Below, piece after piece: positions 1 to 8,177 of a stretch of DNA of 35,201 bases. Made by a program: the position numbers and the translations under genes. Within the stretch, counting starts at the first letter, position 1. The number at the start of each line of letters is the position of its first letter. This DNA is from an uncultured beta proteobacterium (GTDB lineage Bacteria > Pseudomonadota > Gammaproteobacteria > Burkholderiales > Burkholderiaceae), in the NCBI GenBank assembly GCA_903837335.1, contig CAILUH010000016.1, positions 1-35,201 on the forward strand, given 5' to 3'. The notes under the pieces were generated by a model. It had not been told where the DNA came from and searched no databases. It was given only the letters and a program-made list of their open reading frames with translations.

Positions 1-330
1 AGCTTTCGCCTTTTATGCACTGGCGATTATCTAATTAAAAACTACTACACGGCAAATAATCAAACAGCTGAGGCTGAAAAAGTAAAGCGCCAAACGTTTG
101 AATTTATTGATAAGAAAGCAAAGGGCTCAATACCCTGCCAAATTTGGTCTGCTGAACAGATTGAATGCGAAGAAATTAGTACTGTCTCATATGATGAGCA
201 TGACTTTAAAGTGAAATACAATCGTATTACTGGCGTGCTGAATGAATATAGTTTAATGAAGCGGGGCGAATACACTAGTGAGCAACGCTTTACGGGGCAG
301 TGTATTACGGTGAGTAATAAAAAAATCTAG
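1..330 (+). CDS. unrecognised protein, C-terminal part (5' end outside window)
   Basis: An open frame runs from the first base of the window to TAG at 328-330 with no internal stop, giving 109 codons of a protein whose start lies upstream. I do not recognise the family. The visible part is hydrophilic and has four cysteines, in LLCTG, IPCQI, IECEE and GQCIT. It ends in a charged, aromatic stretch (DFKVKYN, then RFTGQC). No membrane segment is visible. Paired cysteines and a small lipoprotein directly downstream suggest an exported protein, but this is inference. The next gene starts 7 nt later, so the two are probably co-transcribed. Confidence 0.6.
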   Translation, partial: SFRLLCTGDYLIKNYYTANNQTAEAEKVKRQTFEFIDKKAKGSIPCQIWSAEQIECEEISTVSYDEHDFKVKYNRITGVLNEYSLMKRGEYTSEQRFTGQCITVSNKKI

Positions 331-337
331 GATTGAT

Positions 338-544
338 ATGAAATTAATTTTGAGCCTTTTCTTTTTAATATTGGCTTTGGTAGCCTGCGCCAAAATACCA
401 ACCCAAAATGTAGACGCGACTAAAAATAATGCCAAAACGTTCAATCAGGATATTGCCGATTGTCAACTGGCCTATCCAGAGCAAAATTCAGGAATTCATC
501 ATAAGCAATGGATTGATTGCATGCAATTAAAAGGTTGGCGCTAA
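338..544 (+). CDS. small lipoprotein, 68 aa, unknown function
   Basis: The protein opens with a short lipoprotein signal: K2, a hydrophobic core at residues 3-14, and the lipobox L-V-A-C with the lipidated cysteine at position 17. The mature part is only about 52 residues and includes two cysteines in DCQLAY and DCMQLKGW, which could form a disulfide. An AGGA sequence 5 nt before the ATG is a reasonable ribosome-binding site and supports this start. It sits 7 nt after the preceding partial gene, in the same direction. A DCM-K-GW ending is common in short periplasmic lipoproteins, but I cannot assign a role. Confidence 0.6.
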   Translation: MKLILSLFFLILALVACAKIPTQNVDATKNNAKTFNQDIADCQLAYPEQNSGIHHKQWIDCMQLKGWR

Positions 545-567
545 ATTTGGCTTGCTCGCGTTCTGGC

Positions 568-586
568 TTAGGCCCGATTGGCCTAA
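568..586. terminator. dyad between convergent genes, possible bidirectional terminator
   Basis: TTAGGCC at 568-574 and GGCCTAA at 580-586 form a perfect 7-bp stem with a 5-nt loop. The dyad lies in the short gap between the lipoprotein (plus, ends 544) and gloA (minus, ends 591). There is no clear T run on either side, so intrinsic termination is plausible but not certain. Confidence 0.45.
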
Positions 587-590
587 ATTC

Positions 591-977
591 TTAGCGTTGA
601 ATTAATTCAATTTTGTAGCCATCGGGGTCTACTACAAAGGCAATTACGGTATCACCCCCTTTAACGGGCCCAGCTTCGCGGGTAATAACTCCGCCTGCAG
701 CTTTAATTTTCTCGCAAGCAGCATATACATCTGGCACTTCGATGGCAATGTGGCCATAGGCAGTGCCCATTTCGTAGCTTTCTACCCCGTGGTTGTGGGT
801 TAGTTCAATCTCTGACTGGCCATCGGCGTTACCTTTGCCAAACCCCACAAAAGCCAATGAATAATGTTGGTCTGGGCGCTCTGTTGTGCGTAATAGGTTC
901 ATGCCCATGACTTGGGTATAAAAATTGATCGATCGGGCTAGGTTACCGACTCGTAGCATGGTGTGGAGGATCATCAT
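591..977 (-). CDS. gloA: lactoylglutathione lyase (glyoxalase I)
   Basis: This enzyme isomerises the hemithioacetal of methylglyoxal and glutathione to S-lactoylglutathione in the cytoplasm. The 128-residue product matches the E. coli-type, nickel-preferring single-domain enzyme along its length: the N-terminal [18 protein letters not shown], then [20 protein letters not shown] and [10 protein letters not shown]. The expected metal ligands are present at about H5, E58, H76 and E124. The ATG at 977 is chosen because family members begin just before ILHTML. ATG at 974 is also possible, and TTG at 986 is less likely. No ribosome-binding site precedes it. A TATATT lies 7 nt upstream, suggesting a leaderless message. 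It is divergent from selD. Confidence 0.9.
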   Translation of the reverse strand: MMILHTMLRVGNLARSINFYTQVMGMNLLRTTERPDQHYSLAFVGFGKGNADGQSEIELTHNHGVESYEMGTAYGHIAIEVPDVYAACEKIKAAGGVITREAGPVKGGDTVIAFVVDPDGYKIELIQR

Positions 978-984
978 AGGAAAC

Positions 985-992
985 AATATACT
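985..992. promoter_or_regulatory. overlapping divergent -10 elements for gloA and selD
   Basis: The 8 bp AATATACT contain TATACT on the plus strand (987-992), followed by 6 nt and the selD ATG. They also contain TATATT on the minus strand (990-985), followed by 7 nt and the gloA ATG. Each is a 5/6 match to TATAAT with the key A2 and T6 present. The -35 matches are weak on both sides (TGGAGG at 964-969 for selD). No separate promoter with an untranslated leader is obvious for either gene. Confidence 0.5.
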
Positions 993-998
993 GCGTTT

Positions 999-2102
999 AT
1001 GACTACACCAATCAGATTAACCGAATATGCCCATGGCGGGGGTTGTGGCTGCAAAATTTCCCCCAGTCTATTAGCAACTATTTTGCAGGATTTGCCTTTA
1101 CCGTTGCCCAACCCTAAATTACTGGTTGGGAATGAATCGGCGGACGATGCGGCCGTTTATCTCTTGAATGATCAGCAAGCGTTAATAGCTACTACTGATT
1201 TTTTTACACCCATTGTTGATGATCCCTTTGATTTTGGGCGTATTGCGGCCACGAATGCGCTTTCAGATATTTATGCCATGGGAGGCGAGCCAATTTTGGC
1301 TTTAGCCATAGTAGGAATGCCGATTGATAAGTTACCAGCGGAAACTATCGGACGTATTCTGGCCGGGGGGCAAAGCGTTTGCGCTGCTGCGGGCATCACG
1401 ATTGCTGGTGGCCATTCAATTGATACCCCCGAACCGATATACGGCTTAGCAGTGATGGGTTTGGCACACCCGCAGTTTGTGCGTAAAAATTGCAATGCCC
1501 AAGCAGGGGACGTATTAATTTTAGCTAAACCGCTCGGGATTGGCATACTTTCTGCAGCTTTAAAAAAGGGCGTATTGAGTGCTGCTGGTTATGCTGAAAT
1601 GCTGCGCTTAACGACGCAATTAAACAGTATTGGCGCAAGCATAGCTAAGTTGCAAGGCGTTACTGCCATGACCGATGTCACAGGCTTTGGTTTAGCAGGG
1701 CATGCGCTTGAAATGGCTCGGGGTGCTAATTTAGAGTTGCAGCTAGATTTTGCAACTATTCCGTTTATTCCCTTAGCGCTTGAAAACTTAAAGCAGGGCT
1801 ATTCGACAGGTGCTAGCACGCGCAATTGGCAAAGCTATGGAGGCGAGATAGTACTTGGCAATGCAGTGGGCCAAGATCGAGGGCTTTCGGCTGCTCAATT
1901 GCAAACCCTGTTAACAGACCCACAAACTAGCGGCGGACTGCTAATTGGCTGTACGCCAGCTTCTGCGCCACAGGTACTGGCTACGTTATTACAAGCCGGG
2001 TTTGGTGATGCTTGCCAGATAGGTCAATTTTTAGGAGGGGAAGGGGAAGCGGCTGCTGAGCTCAAAAGCCCAGCGCCAGCAGCCAGACTAAAGGTTTATT
2101 GA
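999..2102 (+). CDS. selD: selenide, water dikinase (selenophosphate synthetase)
   Basis: SelD makes selenophosphate from selenide and ATP for selenocysteine or 2-selenouridine synthesis. The 367-residue product begins much like E. coli SelD. The motif HGGGCGCK carries C16 (the catalytic Cys/Sec position), C18 and K19. Further AIR-synthetase-type motifs follow: ESADDAAVY, the metal-binding region [38 protein letters not shown] and [12 protein letters not shown] at 999 is preferred over an in-frame GTG at 963 by homology and because a TATACT lies 6 nt upstream. The end overlaps the convergent parvulin gene by 7 bp. No selA, selB, selC or mnmH is in the window, so the user of its product is not visible. 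Confidence 0.95.
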   Translation: MTTPIRLTEYAHGGGCGCKISPSLLATILQDLPLPLPNPKLLVGNESADDAAVYLLNDQQALIATTDFFTPIVDDPFDFGRIAATNALSDIYAMGGEPILALAIVGMPIDKLPAETIGRILAGGQSVCAAAGITIAGGHSIDTPEPIYGLAVMGLAHPQFVRKNCNAQAGDVLILAKPLGIGILSAALKKGVLSAAGYAEMLRLTTQLNSIGASIAKLQGVTAMTDVTGFGLAGHALEMARGANLELQLDFATIPFIPLALENLKQGYSTGASTRNWQSYGGEIVLGNAVGQDRGLSAAQLQTLLTDPQTSGGLLIGCTPASAPQVLATLLQAGFGDACQIGQFLGGEGEAAAELKSPAPAARLKVY

Positions 2103-2902
2103 ATCTTTGCTTTTGCTCGCAGTTTTTTCATCATTTCAGCAAACTGCGCTTTTTGCCAGGCTTCATCTGAAATAATCATTTGCTTGAGCTGGTCTTTGAC
2201 TTCATCAAAGCTAGGTACTTTCGCCTCGCGCGATTCATCGACTTTAATAATGTGCCAACCAAATTGAGTTTTAACAGGCTTGTCGGTCATCTGGCCATTT
2301 TTCAAGCCTACCATAGCCTTCGAAAATTCAGGCACTAAAGCTTTTTCACTTACCCAGCCTAAATCGCCGCCATTCGGCGCAGAGCCAGGATCTTTTGATT
2401 TGGCTTTAGCGATATCAGCAAACTTTGCTCCACCTTTAATTTGGGCAATGATTGCTTTCGCATCGGCTTCTTTTTCGACCAAAATATGTTCGACGTGATA
2501 TTCCTTGCCAGTGTATTGCGTTTTCATGGTTTCATAAGCGGACTTTAAATCGGCTTCAGTCACACCTTCTTTTTCGATGTACTCTTGAAAGACAGCGGCA
2601 ACTAAAACGCCTGTCTTCGATTGCTCTATTTGTTCGCGTACATCAGGGCGTTGCGCCACGCCAGTTTTATCGGCTTCTTGCAAAATGAGCTCACGCGTGA
2701 TGAGCATCTCTCGGCCTTGCTCGCGAATTTTAGGATCATCGCCCTGGCCTGATTTTTTAATTAAAGCGTCTAACTGAGCTGAGGGAATGGCCTTACCATT
2801 CACAATTGCGGCATTTTGTGCATAGGCTAGAAGGGGAGTAAAAGCAAGGCAAATAGCGGCAGAAATAATGCTTAGGGAGAGGTGTTTGCGAATAAATGGC
2901 AT
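2096..2902 (-). CDS. periplasmic parvulin-type peptidylprolyl isomerase
   Basis: This 268-residue protein resembles PrsA/SurA-like foldases. It has a Sec signal peptide (residues about 1-28, cleavage likely after AYA), a SurA-like helical N-domain, one parvulin domain at about 134-225, and a charged helical tail. The parvulin signature is clear: VEHILV, FADIAKAKSKDPGSA, NGGDLGWV and FGWHIIKVDE. It should catalyse cis-trans proline isomerisation and assist folding of envelope proteins in the periplasm. It is the last gene of the selO-msrB-yciB-bolA block and starts 4 nt after bolA. It gains interest because the PpiD-like protein at the other end of the window lacks this domain. Confidence 0.9.
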   Translation of the reverse strand: MPFIRKHLSLSIISAAICLAFTPLLAYAQNAAIVNGKAIPSAQLDALIKKSGQGDDPKIREQGREMLITRELILQEADKTGVAQRPDVREQIEQSKTGVLVAAVFQEYIEKEGVTEADLKSAYETMKTQYTGKEYHVEHILVEKEADAKAIIAQIKGGAKFADIAKAKSKDPGSAPNGGDLGWVSEKALVPEFSKAMVGLKNGQMTDKPVKTQFGWHIIKVDESREAKVPSFDEVKDQLKQMIISDEAWQKAQFAEMMKKLRAKAKIQ

Positions 2903-2906
2903 GATC

Positions 2907-3188
2907 TTAAATGGCTTCTTCAGGGGTTAGAGCAACAATAGCTAAGGCGTGAATTTCAGCGGGAATGTGTTTCTGCAAAGCATCATACACCAGCCGGTGG
3001 CGGGCAACCCGCGATAGGCCGGTAAATTCCGGGGCAACCAAAGTAACGCGAAAATGACCTCCGCCACTAGCTGCTCCGGCATGCCCTGCATGCATATGGC
3101 TCTCATCGTCAATGTGTAAATTGGCAATGGCAAATGCTGCCTCTAGATCGGCAGTAAATTGTTGGATGCGTAATTGGTTTGGGGTCAT
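2907..3188 (-). CDS. bolA: BolA family protein
   Basis: The product is a 93-residue BolA-fold protein. BolA proteins partner with monothiol glutaredoxins and take part in iron-sulfur cluster handling and stress responses. The family hallmarks are present: [21 protein letters not shown], a helix-loop region with the second-helix LVYDAL, and the C-terminal [13 protein letters not shown] with its conserved histidine. A His/Gly/Ala-rich insert ([14 protein letters not shown]) precedes the core, as in other betaproteobacterial members. Its ATG overlaps the yciB stop as ATGA (3185-3188), so translational coupling is likely. The length is typical. Confidence 0.9.
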   Translation of the reverse strand: MTPNQLRIQQFTADLEAAFAIANLHIDDESHMHAGHAGAASGGGHFRVTLVAPEFTGLSRVARHRLVYDALQKHIPAEIHALAIVALTPEEAI

Positions 3189-3724
3189 GATTCAATATGC
3201 TTTCCAAGCCAAATACTTTGCAAAATAATAAAAACAACTAATAAACCCGTGCTGCCGAATAATTTAAAGTTGACCCAAGTATCTTCAGAAAATTGAAAGG
3301 CGACATACAGGTTTAAGACTCCCATTGCCAAGAAAAAGATAATCCAAGCGAAATTTAGCTTACCCCAGATGCTATGCGCGTGCGTTGGCTTAAGGGTCAC
3401 TTGCTTGCCCATGACAACTTGAATCCAATTTTTTTTAAAGAATTGTGCACTAATAAATAGCACTGCAGCAAATAGCCAATATAAAACGGTTGGCTTAAGC
3501 TGAATAAAAACTTTATTTTGTAGGAAGATGGTGAGACCACCAAAGACCACAATCAATATCAAGCTGGCCCACTGCATCGCATCAATTTTACGGTGGCGAT
3601 AATAGACCCAAAGAATTTGTACGATGGTTGCCACCATCGCCACAATAGTGGCGGCATAAATATCGGCAAATTTAAAAGTAATAAAAAATAAAATGACAGG
3701 AAATAAATCGAAAAGAAATTTCAT
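3185..3724 (-). CDS. yciB: inner-membrane intracellular septation protein A
   Basis: This 179-residue, very hydrophobic protein matches the YciB/IspZ family, which influences cell-envelope synthesis and division through contacts with elongasome and divisome proteins. Five or so membrane helices are visible, at about residues 5-20, 22-40, 50-69, 78-95 and 124-145, with another near 155-172. Family landmarks include [10 protein letters not shown] near the N terminus, [15 protein letters not shown] and [12 protein letters not shown]. It begins 5 nt after msrB, with no recognisable ribosome-binding site, and overlaps bolA by 4 bp, so it looks fully embedded in the operon. Confidence 0.92.
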   Translation of the reverse strand: MKFLFDLFPVILFFITFKFADIYAATIVAMVATIVQILWVYYRHRKIDAMQWASLILIVVFGGLTIFLQNKVFIQLKPTVLYWLFAAVLFISAQFFKKNWIQVVMGKQVTLKPTHAHSIWGKLNFAWIIFFLAMGVLNLYVAFQFSEDTWVNFKLFGSTGLLVVFIILQSIWLGKHIES

Positions 3725-3729
3725 AAACT

Positions 3730-4146
3730 TTATTTATTTTCTGCAATAGTTTGCGCGTTTTGGCTGGGTTCAAACTTGAGTGATGCTGAATTAATACAAT
3801 AGCGCAAGCCGGTAGTATCAGTGGGCCCATCATTAAATACGTGCCCTAAATGGGCATCGCAATTACCGCAACGCACTTCAGTGCGCGTCATACCATGGGT
3901 AGTATCTTTATGTTCGACAATAGCCTCGGCAACCATTGGAGCATCATAGCTAGGCCAACCGCAACCGGCATCGAATTTACTACTAGAAACAAATAGGGGT
4001 GTGCCACAACAAACACATTTGTATTCACCTTGATTCCAGTGATCCCAATATTTACCCGTAAAAGGTGCTTCAGTAGCGGCTTGTCGAGTAACACGATATT
4101 CAATATCGCTTAATTCTTTTTTATATTCTGCGTCAGTTTTCTTCAT
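3730..4146 (-). CDS. msrB: peptide-methionine (R)-S-oxide reductase
   Basis: MsrB reduces the R epimer of methionine sulfoxide in oxidised proteins. The 138-residue product has the zinc site as C44/C47 (CVCC) and C93/C96 (CGNC). It also has the CGWPSY motif with C62, and the catalytic cysteine C117 in RYCINSASL. The ATG at 4146 is preferred to one at 4173, which would lie before the selO stop and add residues that do not resemble the family. AGAGAG about 9-14 nt upstream is a weak ribosome-binding site. It lies 14 nt after selO and 5 nt before yciB. Pairing with selO makes a redox-repair unit. Confidence 0.95.
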   Translation of the reverse strand: MKKTDAEYKKELSDIEYRVTRQAATEAPFTGKYWDHWNQGEYKCVCCGTPLFVSSSKFDAGCGWPSYDAPMVAEAIVEHKDTTHGMTRTEVRCGNCDAHLGHVFNDGPTDTTGLRYCINSASLKFEPSQNAQTIAENK

Positions 4147-4160
4147 TTCAATGGCTCTCT

Positions 4161-5663
4161 TTAGGAGGAACAACTCACCTCAATTGCATTCAATTCGGGT
4201 GGCGGGGGCTTAGCATAAGCATCATATTCTAATTGCTCAGCGTAAGGGTTACGCAAAATAGTGGCTAAGCGTGATAATTCTGAAAAATCATCTGCTTGCG
4301 CTGCCTCAATCGCTGCCTGAGCTAAATAATTACGCAGGATAAATTTGGGATTGACGAGATTCATGCGCTGTTTGCGTTCTTGATCATTGCTATGCTCTTG
4401 CTGTAAGCGAGCGCGGTAGTGATCTAGCCAGGCATCAAAACCAGCGCGGTCCAAAAAAAGGTCGCGTAAGACAGTATTTTGTTTATTACCGGGTAGCGCA
4501 CTAAGATCGCCTAAATGACGAAAAAACGTGGTGAAATCAATTTGATTGTGGTGCATTAATTGTAGTAAGGCCTCAATTAAAGGCACATCGTCGGGTTGGA
4601 TCGTAAGTAAACCGAGCTTGGCGCGAAAATGGGTTTCCCATGCGGCTTGATAAATATCGGGATAAATCGCAAGTGCACTTCGTAAGGTGGTTTGTGCAGC
4701 ATTACTTAAGTCAGCCTCAGATTGAGTAGGATTGGCTTGTTTTAACTCTTGCTCAATTAAAGGCAGCATCGCACTAGCTAAACAAGCCATATTCCAGTGC
4801 AAAATTTGCGGTTGACGCTGATAGCTGTAACGACCGCCTGCATCCGAATGATTGCAAATATGATCGATTTGAAATTGATCGAGAAACCCAAATGGGCCGT
4901 AATCCATAGTCAAGCCGAGCAAGCTAGTGTTATCGGTATTGAGCACGCCATGGCAAAAGCCCACGGCCTGCCAGTGCGCTGCAAGTTGAGCTGTACGCGC
5001 AGAAATGGCTTTAAAGAGCTCTAAATAGGGTGCGGCAGAACTCCGGCAATCGGGATAAAAGTTGTCAATCAAATCATCGGCAAGCATTTTTTGTTCAGTA
5101 TGCATTTGTAGGGAAGCGAGATGTTCGAAATGACCAACCCGTAAAAAACTCGGCGCGAGACGCGTGCAAACCGCTGCTGTTTCAAGGGTTTCACGGACCA
5201 CTGTTTTTTTTGATCCCACCACCGCTAAAGCCCGTGTAGTGGGAATGCCCAAGGCATGCATCGCCTCGCTACACAGATATTCACGAATCGAGGAGCGCAG
5301 CACGGCGCGGCCATCACCCATGCGTGAATAAGGCGTTTTACCGGCACCTTTAAGTTGGATTTCTTGACCCTGGATTTCGCCCAATAAAATAGCTCGGCCA
5401 TCGCCAAGTTGGCCAGCCCACATGCCAAATTGATGACCGCTATACGCAGTTGCGGTAGGGGTACTAAATTGTCGATCAGCTACTTCCAAGGCGTTCCCAG
5501 CCAATACTTGCAACCATGCTGGGTCGCTTGGCAGGTTAGCAGGCGTCGTTTTCAGGCCAATGAGTTTTGCCGCATCGGCAGAAAAGGTCACCCAATAGGG
5601 GTCGGGTAAGGGAGTAGGGATAACGGGTTGGCTCAGGGCTTCACCGCATAAAATAAATGTCAT
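4161..5663 (-). CDS. selO: protein adenylyltransferase SelO (YdiU)
   Basis: SelO is a pseudokinase-fold enzyme that transfers AMP from ATP to proteins during oxidative stress. The 500-residue product has [17 protein letters not shown], the nucleotide-binding [13 protein letters not shown] followed by [15 protein letters not shown], and the catalytic region HGVLNTDN with DYGPFGFLD. It ends in CSS: C498 occupies the antepenultimate position where animal SELENOO carries selenocysteine. Here the codon is TGT, so this is the cysteine form. The N terminus is somewhat short and its start has no good ribosome-binding site, so the exact start is less certain than the identity. It heads the selO-msrB-yciB-bolA-parvulin operon. 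Confidence 0.95.
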   Translation of the reverse strand: MTFILCGEALSQPVIPTPLPDPYWVTFSADAAKLIGLKTTPANLPSDPAWLQVLAGNALEVADRQFSTPTATAYSGHQFGMWAGQLGDGRAILLGEIQGQEIQLKGAGKTPYSRMGDGRAVLRSSIREYLCSEAMHALGIPTTRALAVVGSKKTVVRETLETAAVCTRLAPSFLRVGHFEHLASLQMHTEQKMLADDLIDNFYPDCRSSAAPYLELFKAISARTAQLAAHWQAVGFCHGVLNTDNTSLLGLTMDYGPFGFLDQFQIDHICNHSDAGGRYSYQRQPQILHWNMACLASAMLPLIEQELKQANPTQSEADLSNAAQTTLRSALAIYPDIYQAAWETHFRAKLGLLTIQPDDVPLIEALLQLMHHNQIDFTTFFRHLGDLSALPGNKQNTVLRDLFLDRAGFDAWLDHYRARLQQEHSNDQERKQRMNLVNPKFILRNYLAQAAIEAAQADDFSELSRLATILRNPYAEQLEYDAYAKPPPPELNAIEVSCSS

Positions 5664-5693
5664 GCGCTTGACTCTAGCTTAACTTGAACCTTT

Positions 5694-5722
5694 TTGCTGA
5701 CCTTGCTAGAAAGCCTTATCCT
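5694..5722 (+). promoter_or_regulatory. candidate promoter of the thioesterase gene
   Basis: TTGCTG at 5694-5699 and TATCCT at 5717-5722 are separated by exactly 17 nt. This predicts transcription from about 5729 and a short leader carrying a GGAG ribosome-binding site before the ATG at 5743. Confidence 0.45.
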
Positions 5723-5742
5723 ATTGTGAATTTGGAGACCCT

Positions 5743-6228
5743 ATGACCACTGATGCCAATTTAACCGCCATCTCTAGCCAGTTAGCCCACCTGGGTGAAG
5801 AGTTAGACGTGCCATTCCTTAAGTTATTGGGCGTGCGAATTTTAAAAGCTGAAATGGGTCGCGGTGAAATTTTGCTAGCCTTACGACCCGAACATCAAAA
5901 TACCTGGAATGTTGCCCATGGCGGGGTTTTACTCACGCTGATGGATGTGGCGATGGCCGTAGCAGCGCGTTCAGCAGATCCAGGCGACCGTAGTGTTGTG
6001 ACGATTGAACTGAAGAATAATTTTTTGCAGGCCGCTAAGGGTATTTTGCGGGTGAAGGCTGATACCGTGCATACCACTGCGACCATGGCATTTTGTGAGG
6101 CCAAGCTTTACGATGATCAAGGGGCTATCTGTTGTATGGCTACAGGTACGTTCAAGTTTCTGAAACGTCTACCGACACGCAATGCGCAGGGCGAGCGGGT
6201 CATTGAAGTTGATGAACGTAAAGCTTAA
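5743..6228 (+). CDS. hotdog-fold acyl-CoA thioesterase, PaaI family
   Basis: The 161-residue protein is a single hotdog domain. It has the core motif WNVAHGGVLLTLMDVAMA on the long central helix and later strands TIELKNNFLQAA and CMATGTFKFL. PaaI/YbgC-type enzymes hydrolyse acyl- or aryl-CoA thioesters in the cytoplasm; the natural substrate cannot be told from the sequence. An extra N-terminal helix of about 20 residues and a charged tail (ERVIEVDERKA) flank the fold. A GGAG ribosome-binding site lies 6 nt before the start. The gene stands alone, divergent from selO and convergent with the NRDE gene. Confidence 0.85.
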   Translation: MTTDANLTAISSQLAHLGEELDVPFLKLLGVRILKAEMGRGEILLALRPEHQNTWNVAHGGVLLTLMDVAMAVAARSADPGDRSVVTIELKNNFLQAAKGILRVKADTVHTTATMAFCEAKLYDDQGAICCMATGTFKFLKRLPTRNAQGERVIEVDERKA

Positions 6229-6235
6229 GTAAGGG

Positions 6236-7093
6236 CTAGACCGAGAGGTTTGATCCGGAGGCCCCAATTAAGCCGCCCGTAATGACATCATGGCCGATTG
6301 TCCCTTTAGCATCGAAGCGACGCTCAACCATTTCAAATGCGCCATCATGACGTACTCTTAATATAGTACTGGAACGGGTGCCGTAATTTGGGGTTTGAAT
6401 GAATGCAGCTGACAACGCTTTTTCCCACTCCATATTGACCCCAGTGCTAGGCAACTCTTGATCGCTAGCCTGATGTGAATCAGCTAGCAAACGCAGATAG
6501 GGATCGACATTTTTTAATTCGCCTTGATCCATCGCTAAAGCCTGCGCAAATGCGGCAATGCGATGATTGACTTTAGGCCACGGTGTATCAAGCATGGCAT
6601 TTGATAGTCCATATACGCCGGCATCTAAGGCTTGTTTAGGATAAGTTTTACGGGGTCGAATTGATTTGCCCATCATTAAGCGATTGCTCACCCAATGCAT
6701 CTCAGCATTGGCCGGATTACTGAGATCAGCCATCAATAAATTAAAGCCGTTGTACTGCTCGAATTGTTTTGCGTGTTGTTCAATAAATGCATCAGGTCGA
6801 TTTGCGTTATTGAGGAATAGCATCGGTAATTCACCGCGGGTTCTTGCATCAAGCCTTTTTTCACTTGGTGCTCTTACATTGGTCAGCGCGGCAAAGCGAC
6901 CGGTTTTGGTGAAGCCAAACCAAGTGCCAGGATTACCAAGAACATCGGCGCGATCGCGGCCAGCTAAAAGATGCGGTTTTTCTGGCCACCAAGCCATTTT
7001 TTCTGTATTGCGTTCATAAAATTCATCGCGATTAGCGGCCACCACTAAAGCATATTTAGGATGCGATTTCCAGGCGAATAAAATGAGGCACAT
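6236..7093 (-). CDS. NRDE family (TANGO2-like) protein
   Basis: The 285-residue product belongs to the NRDE/TANGO2 family, named for the motif seen here as AANRDEFYER. It begins MCLILFAW, with a cysteine at position 2, as is usual for this Ntn-hydrolase-like family. Other family features are AGRD, GTWFGFTKTGRFAALTNVR, the GVYGLSNAMLDTPWPKV block and a late GTRSSTIL. Bacterial and eukaryotic members have been linked to haem or lipid handling, but the biochemical role is unsettled. It follows ygfZ by 17 nt in the same direction. A CATATT 6 nt before its ATG could give it an independent leaderless start. Confidence 0.85.
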   Translation of the reverse strand: MCLILFAWKSHPKYALVVAANRDEFYERNTEKMAWWPEKPHLLAGRDRADVLGNPGTWFGFTKTGRFAALTNVRAPSEKRLDARTRGELPMLFLNNANRPDAFIEQHAKQFEQYNGFNLLMADLSNPANAEMHWVSNRLMMGKSIRPRKTYPKQALDAGVYGLSNAMLDTPWPKVNHRIAAFAQALAMDQGELKNVDPYLRLLADSHQASDQELPSTGVNMEWEKALSAAFIQTPNYGTRSSTILRVRHDGAFEMVERRFDAKGTIGHDVITGGLIGASGSNLSV

Positions 7094-7110
7094 AACGATA
7101 ATATGCCAGA

Positions 7111-8157
7111 TTAAATTTCTAGCAAGGGGTAGGGCAATTTTTCCCCTAAAAATAACAGTGGCCCATTCGCCGCTCCTAAATGTAAATGCTCAGTCGGTAT
7201 TGCGAGCGTGCTATTGACTAGCTCAGACTTACACTCAATCTGAAAACAGACCCGCCCCAAATTAAATGGATTGGGCGCAGAGAGAACCACCATCCCAGCA
7301 GGTTGGCTAGGGTCATTAGAATGAAAAATTTCAACCCCGGGTTGAAAGAGGGCGGTGTTCTCCACCAGGGTTTTGCTATCACTATAGGCTAAGTACAAAC
7401 GCCGTTTAATAACCCCCCGATATTGGCTACGCGCGACAATCTCTTGGCCCGGATAACAGCCTTTTTTAAAATCAATGCCATACACCGATTCAAAATTAAT
7501 CATTTGCGGAACAAATTGATCTTGGGTGGCTAGCACTATCCGCGGGATAGCACTCATGACTTCAAGAAAGTTCCACATCTCAGCTTCATTATTTACATCT
7601 TCAATCGAACTTGACTCGTCAGGAGATGAGGGAGTTGCAAATAGAAAACGGGCATACGCGTGACTGACATCTTCAATCATGACTTGAGCGGGGGGCAAAG
7701 ATAAAATCACGGCCTGCTCTGGAAATGCTAAAGCGCTTACCGAATTGAGATTCCCCCCACTATGCCGCTGCCAACTACCTTTTATTAGCCATTCATTACT
7801 CACGTCCCGCACTTGTACTTTGGCCCGCAAAACATACATCGCCAGACGTTTAGCAAAAGAAGCGGCGATATCTTTCGAAAGAAATAAAAAATAGCTTGGT
7901 TCTTCGGCTTGCTGCAAAACAAGCCAGCCACTTGCCAACAAACGGCCTTTGGGCGTGCAGTAGCCGATGAGTCGAACTTGTTGAGGCCCCGATGCCACTT
8001 GGCCGAGCGAAATTGCTGCTAGCCCTTCAACTGAGTTGGTGAGTTGATTTTGCAAAAAATGGCTTGCATCGAGCCCTTGAATATGGATTAATCCCCACTG
8101 ATCTAAGGCTACAGAGTCAGCGCTAAGGTTTGCGTTATTTATTGAGGTATTTGTCAT
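7111..8157 (-). CDS. ygfZ: tRNA-modifying / iron-sulfur repair protein YgfZ
   Basis: This 348-residue folate-binding protein resembles aminomethyltransferase (GcvT). YgfZ supports the maintenance of certain iron-sulfur enzymes such as MiaB. The diagnostic motif KKGCYPGQEIVARSQYRG is present at about residues 233-250, including the invariant cysteine. The N-terminal GcvT-like part has FLQNQLTN and YCTPKGRLLA. A Ser/Glu-rich insertion (about residues 180-195, SSPDESSSIEDVNNEAEM) precedes the domain containing the signature. It is divergent from mltG with only 20 bp between the two start codons. A TATGAT lies 9 nt upstream of its ATG, giving at most a 2-3 nt leader. Confidence 0.92.
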   Translation of the reverse strand: MTNTSINNANLSADSVALDQWGLIHIQGLDASHFLQNQLTNSVEGLAAISLGQVASGPQQVRLIGYCTPKGRLLASGWLVLQQAEEPSYFLFLSKDIAASFAKRLAMYVLRAKVQVRDVSNEWLIKGSWQRHSGGNLNSVSALAFPEQAVILSLPPAQVMIEDVSHAYARFLFATPSSPDESSSIEDVNNEAEMWNFLEVMSAIPRIVLATQDQFVPQMINFESVYGIDFKKGCYPGQEIVARSQYRGVIKRRLYLAYSDSKTLVENTALFQPGVEIFHSNDPSQPAGMVVLSAPNPFNLGRVCFQIECKSELVNSTLAIPTEHLHLGAANGPLLFLGEKLPYPLLEI

Positions 8158-8172
8158 TCTGCTTTTATCATA
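8142..8172. promoter_or_regulatory. compact divergent promoter of ygfZ and mltG with overlapping -10s
   Basis: For mltG, TTGAGG at 8142-8147, an 18-nt spacer and TATCAT at 8166-8171 are followed by 6 nt and ATG. The minus-strand -10 for ygfZ, TATGAT (8172-8167), shares 5 bp with TATCAT. Only 20 bp separate the two coding regions, so the -35 of each promoter must lie inside the other gene. Confidence 0.5.
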
Positions 8173-8177
8173 GCCTG

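Noticed and set aside
963-998. GTG at 963 as an upstream start of selD
   Set aside because: It adds twelve residues unlike SelD family N termini and would place the start upstream of the -10 box. ATG at 999 fits homology.
4161-4180. Possible selenocysteine in SelO, given selD nearby
   Set aside because: The C-terminal CSS is encoded with TGT and two TCC codons followed by TAA. There is no in-frame TGA, so this is the cysteine form.
1031-5935. Shared GCCCATGGCGGGG string in selD and the thioesterase gene
   Set aside because: Both encode an Ala-His-Gly-Gly motif needed by unrelated families. This is coincidence of codon use, not a repeat element.
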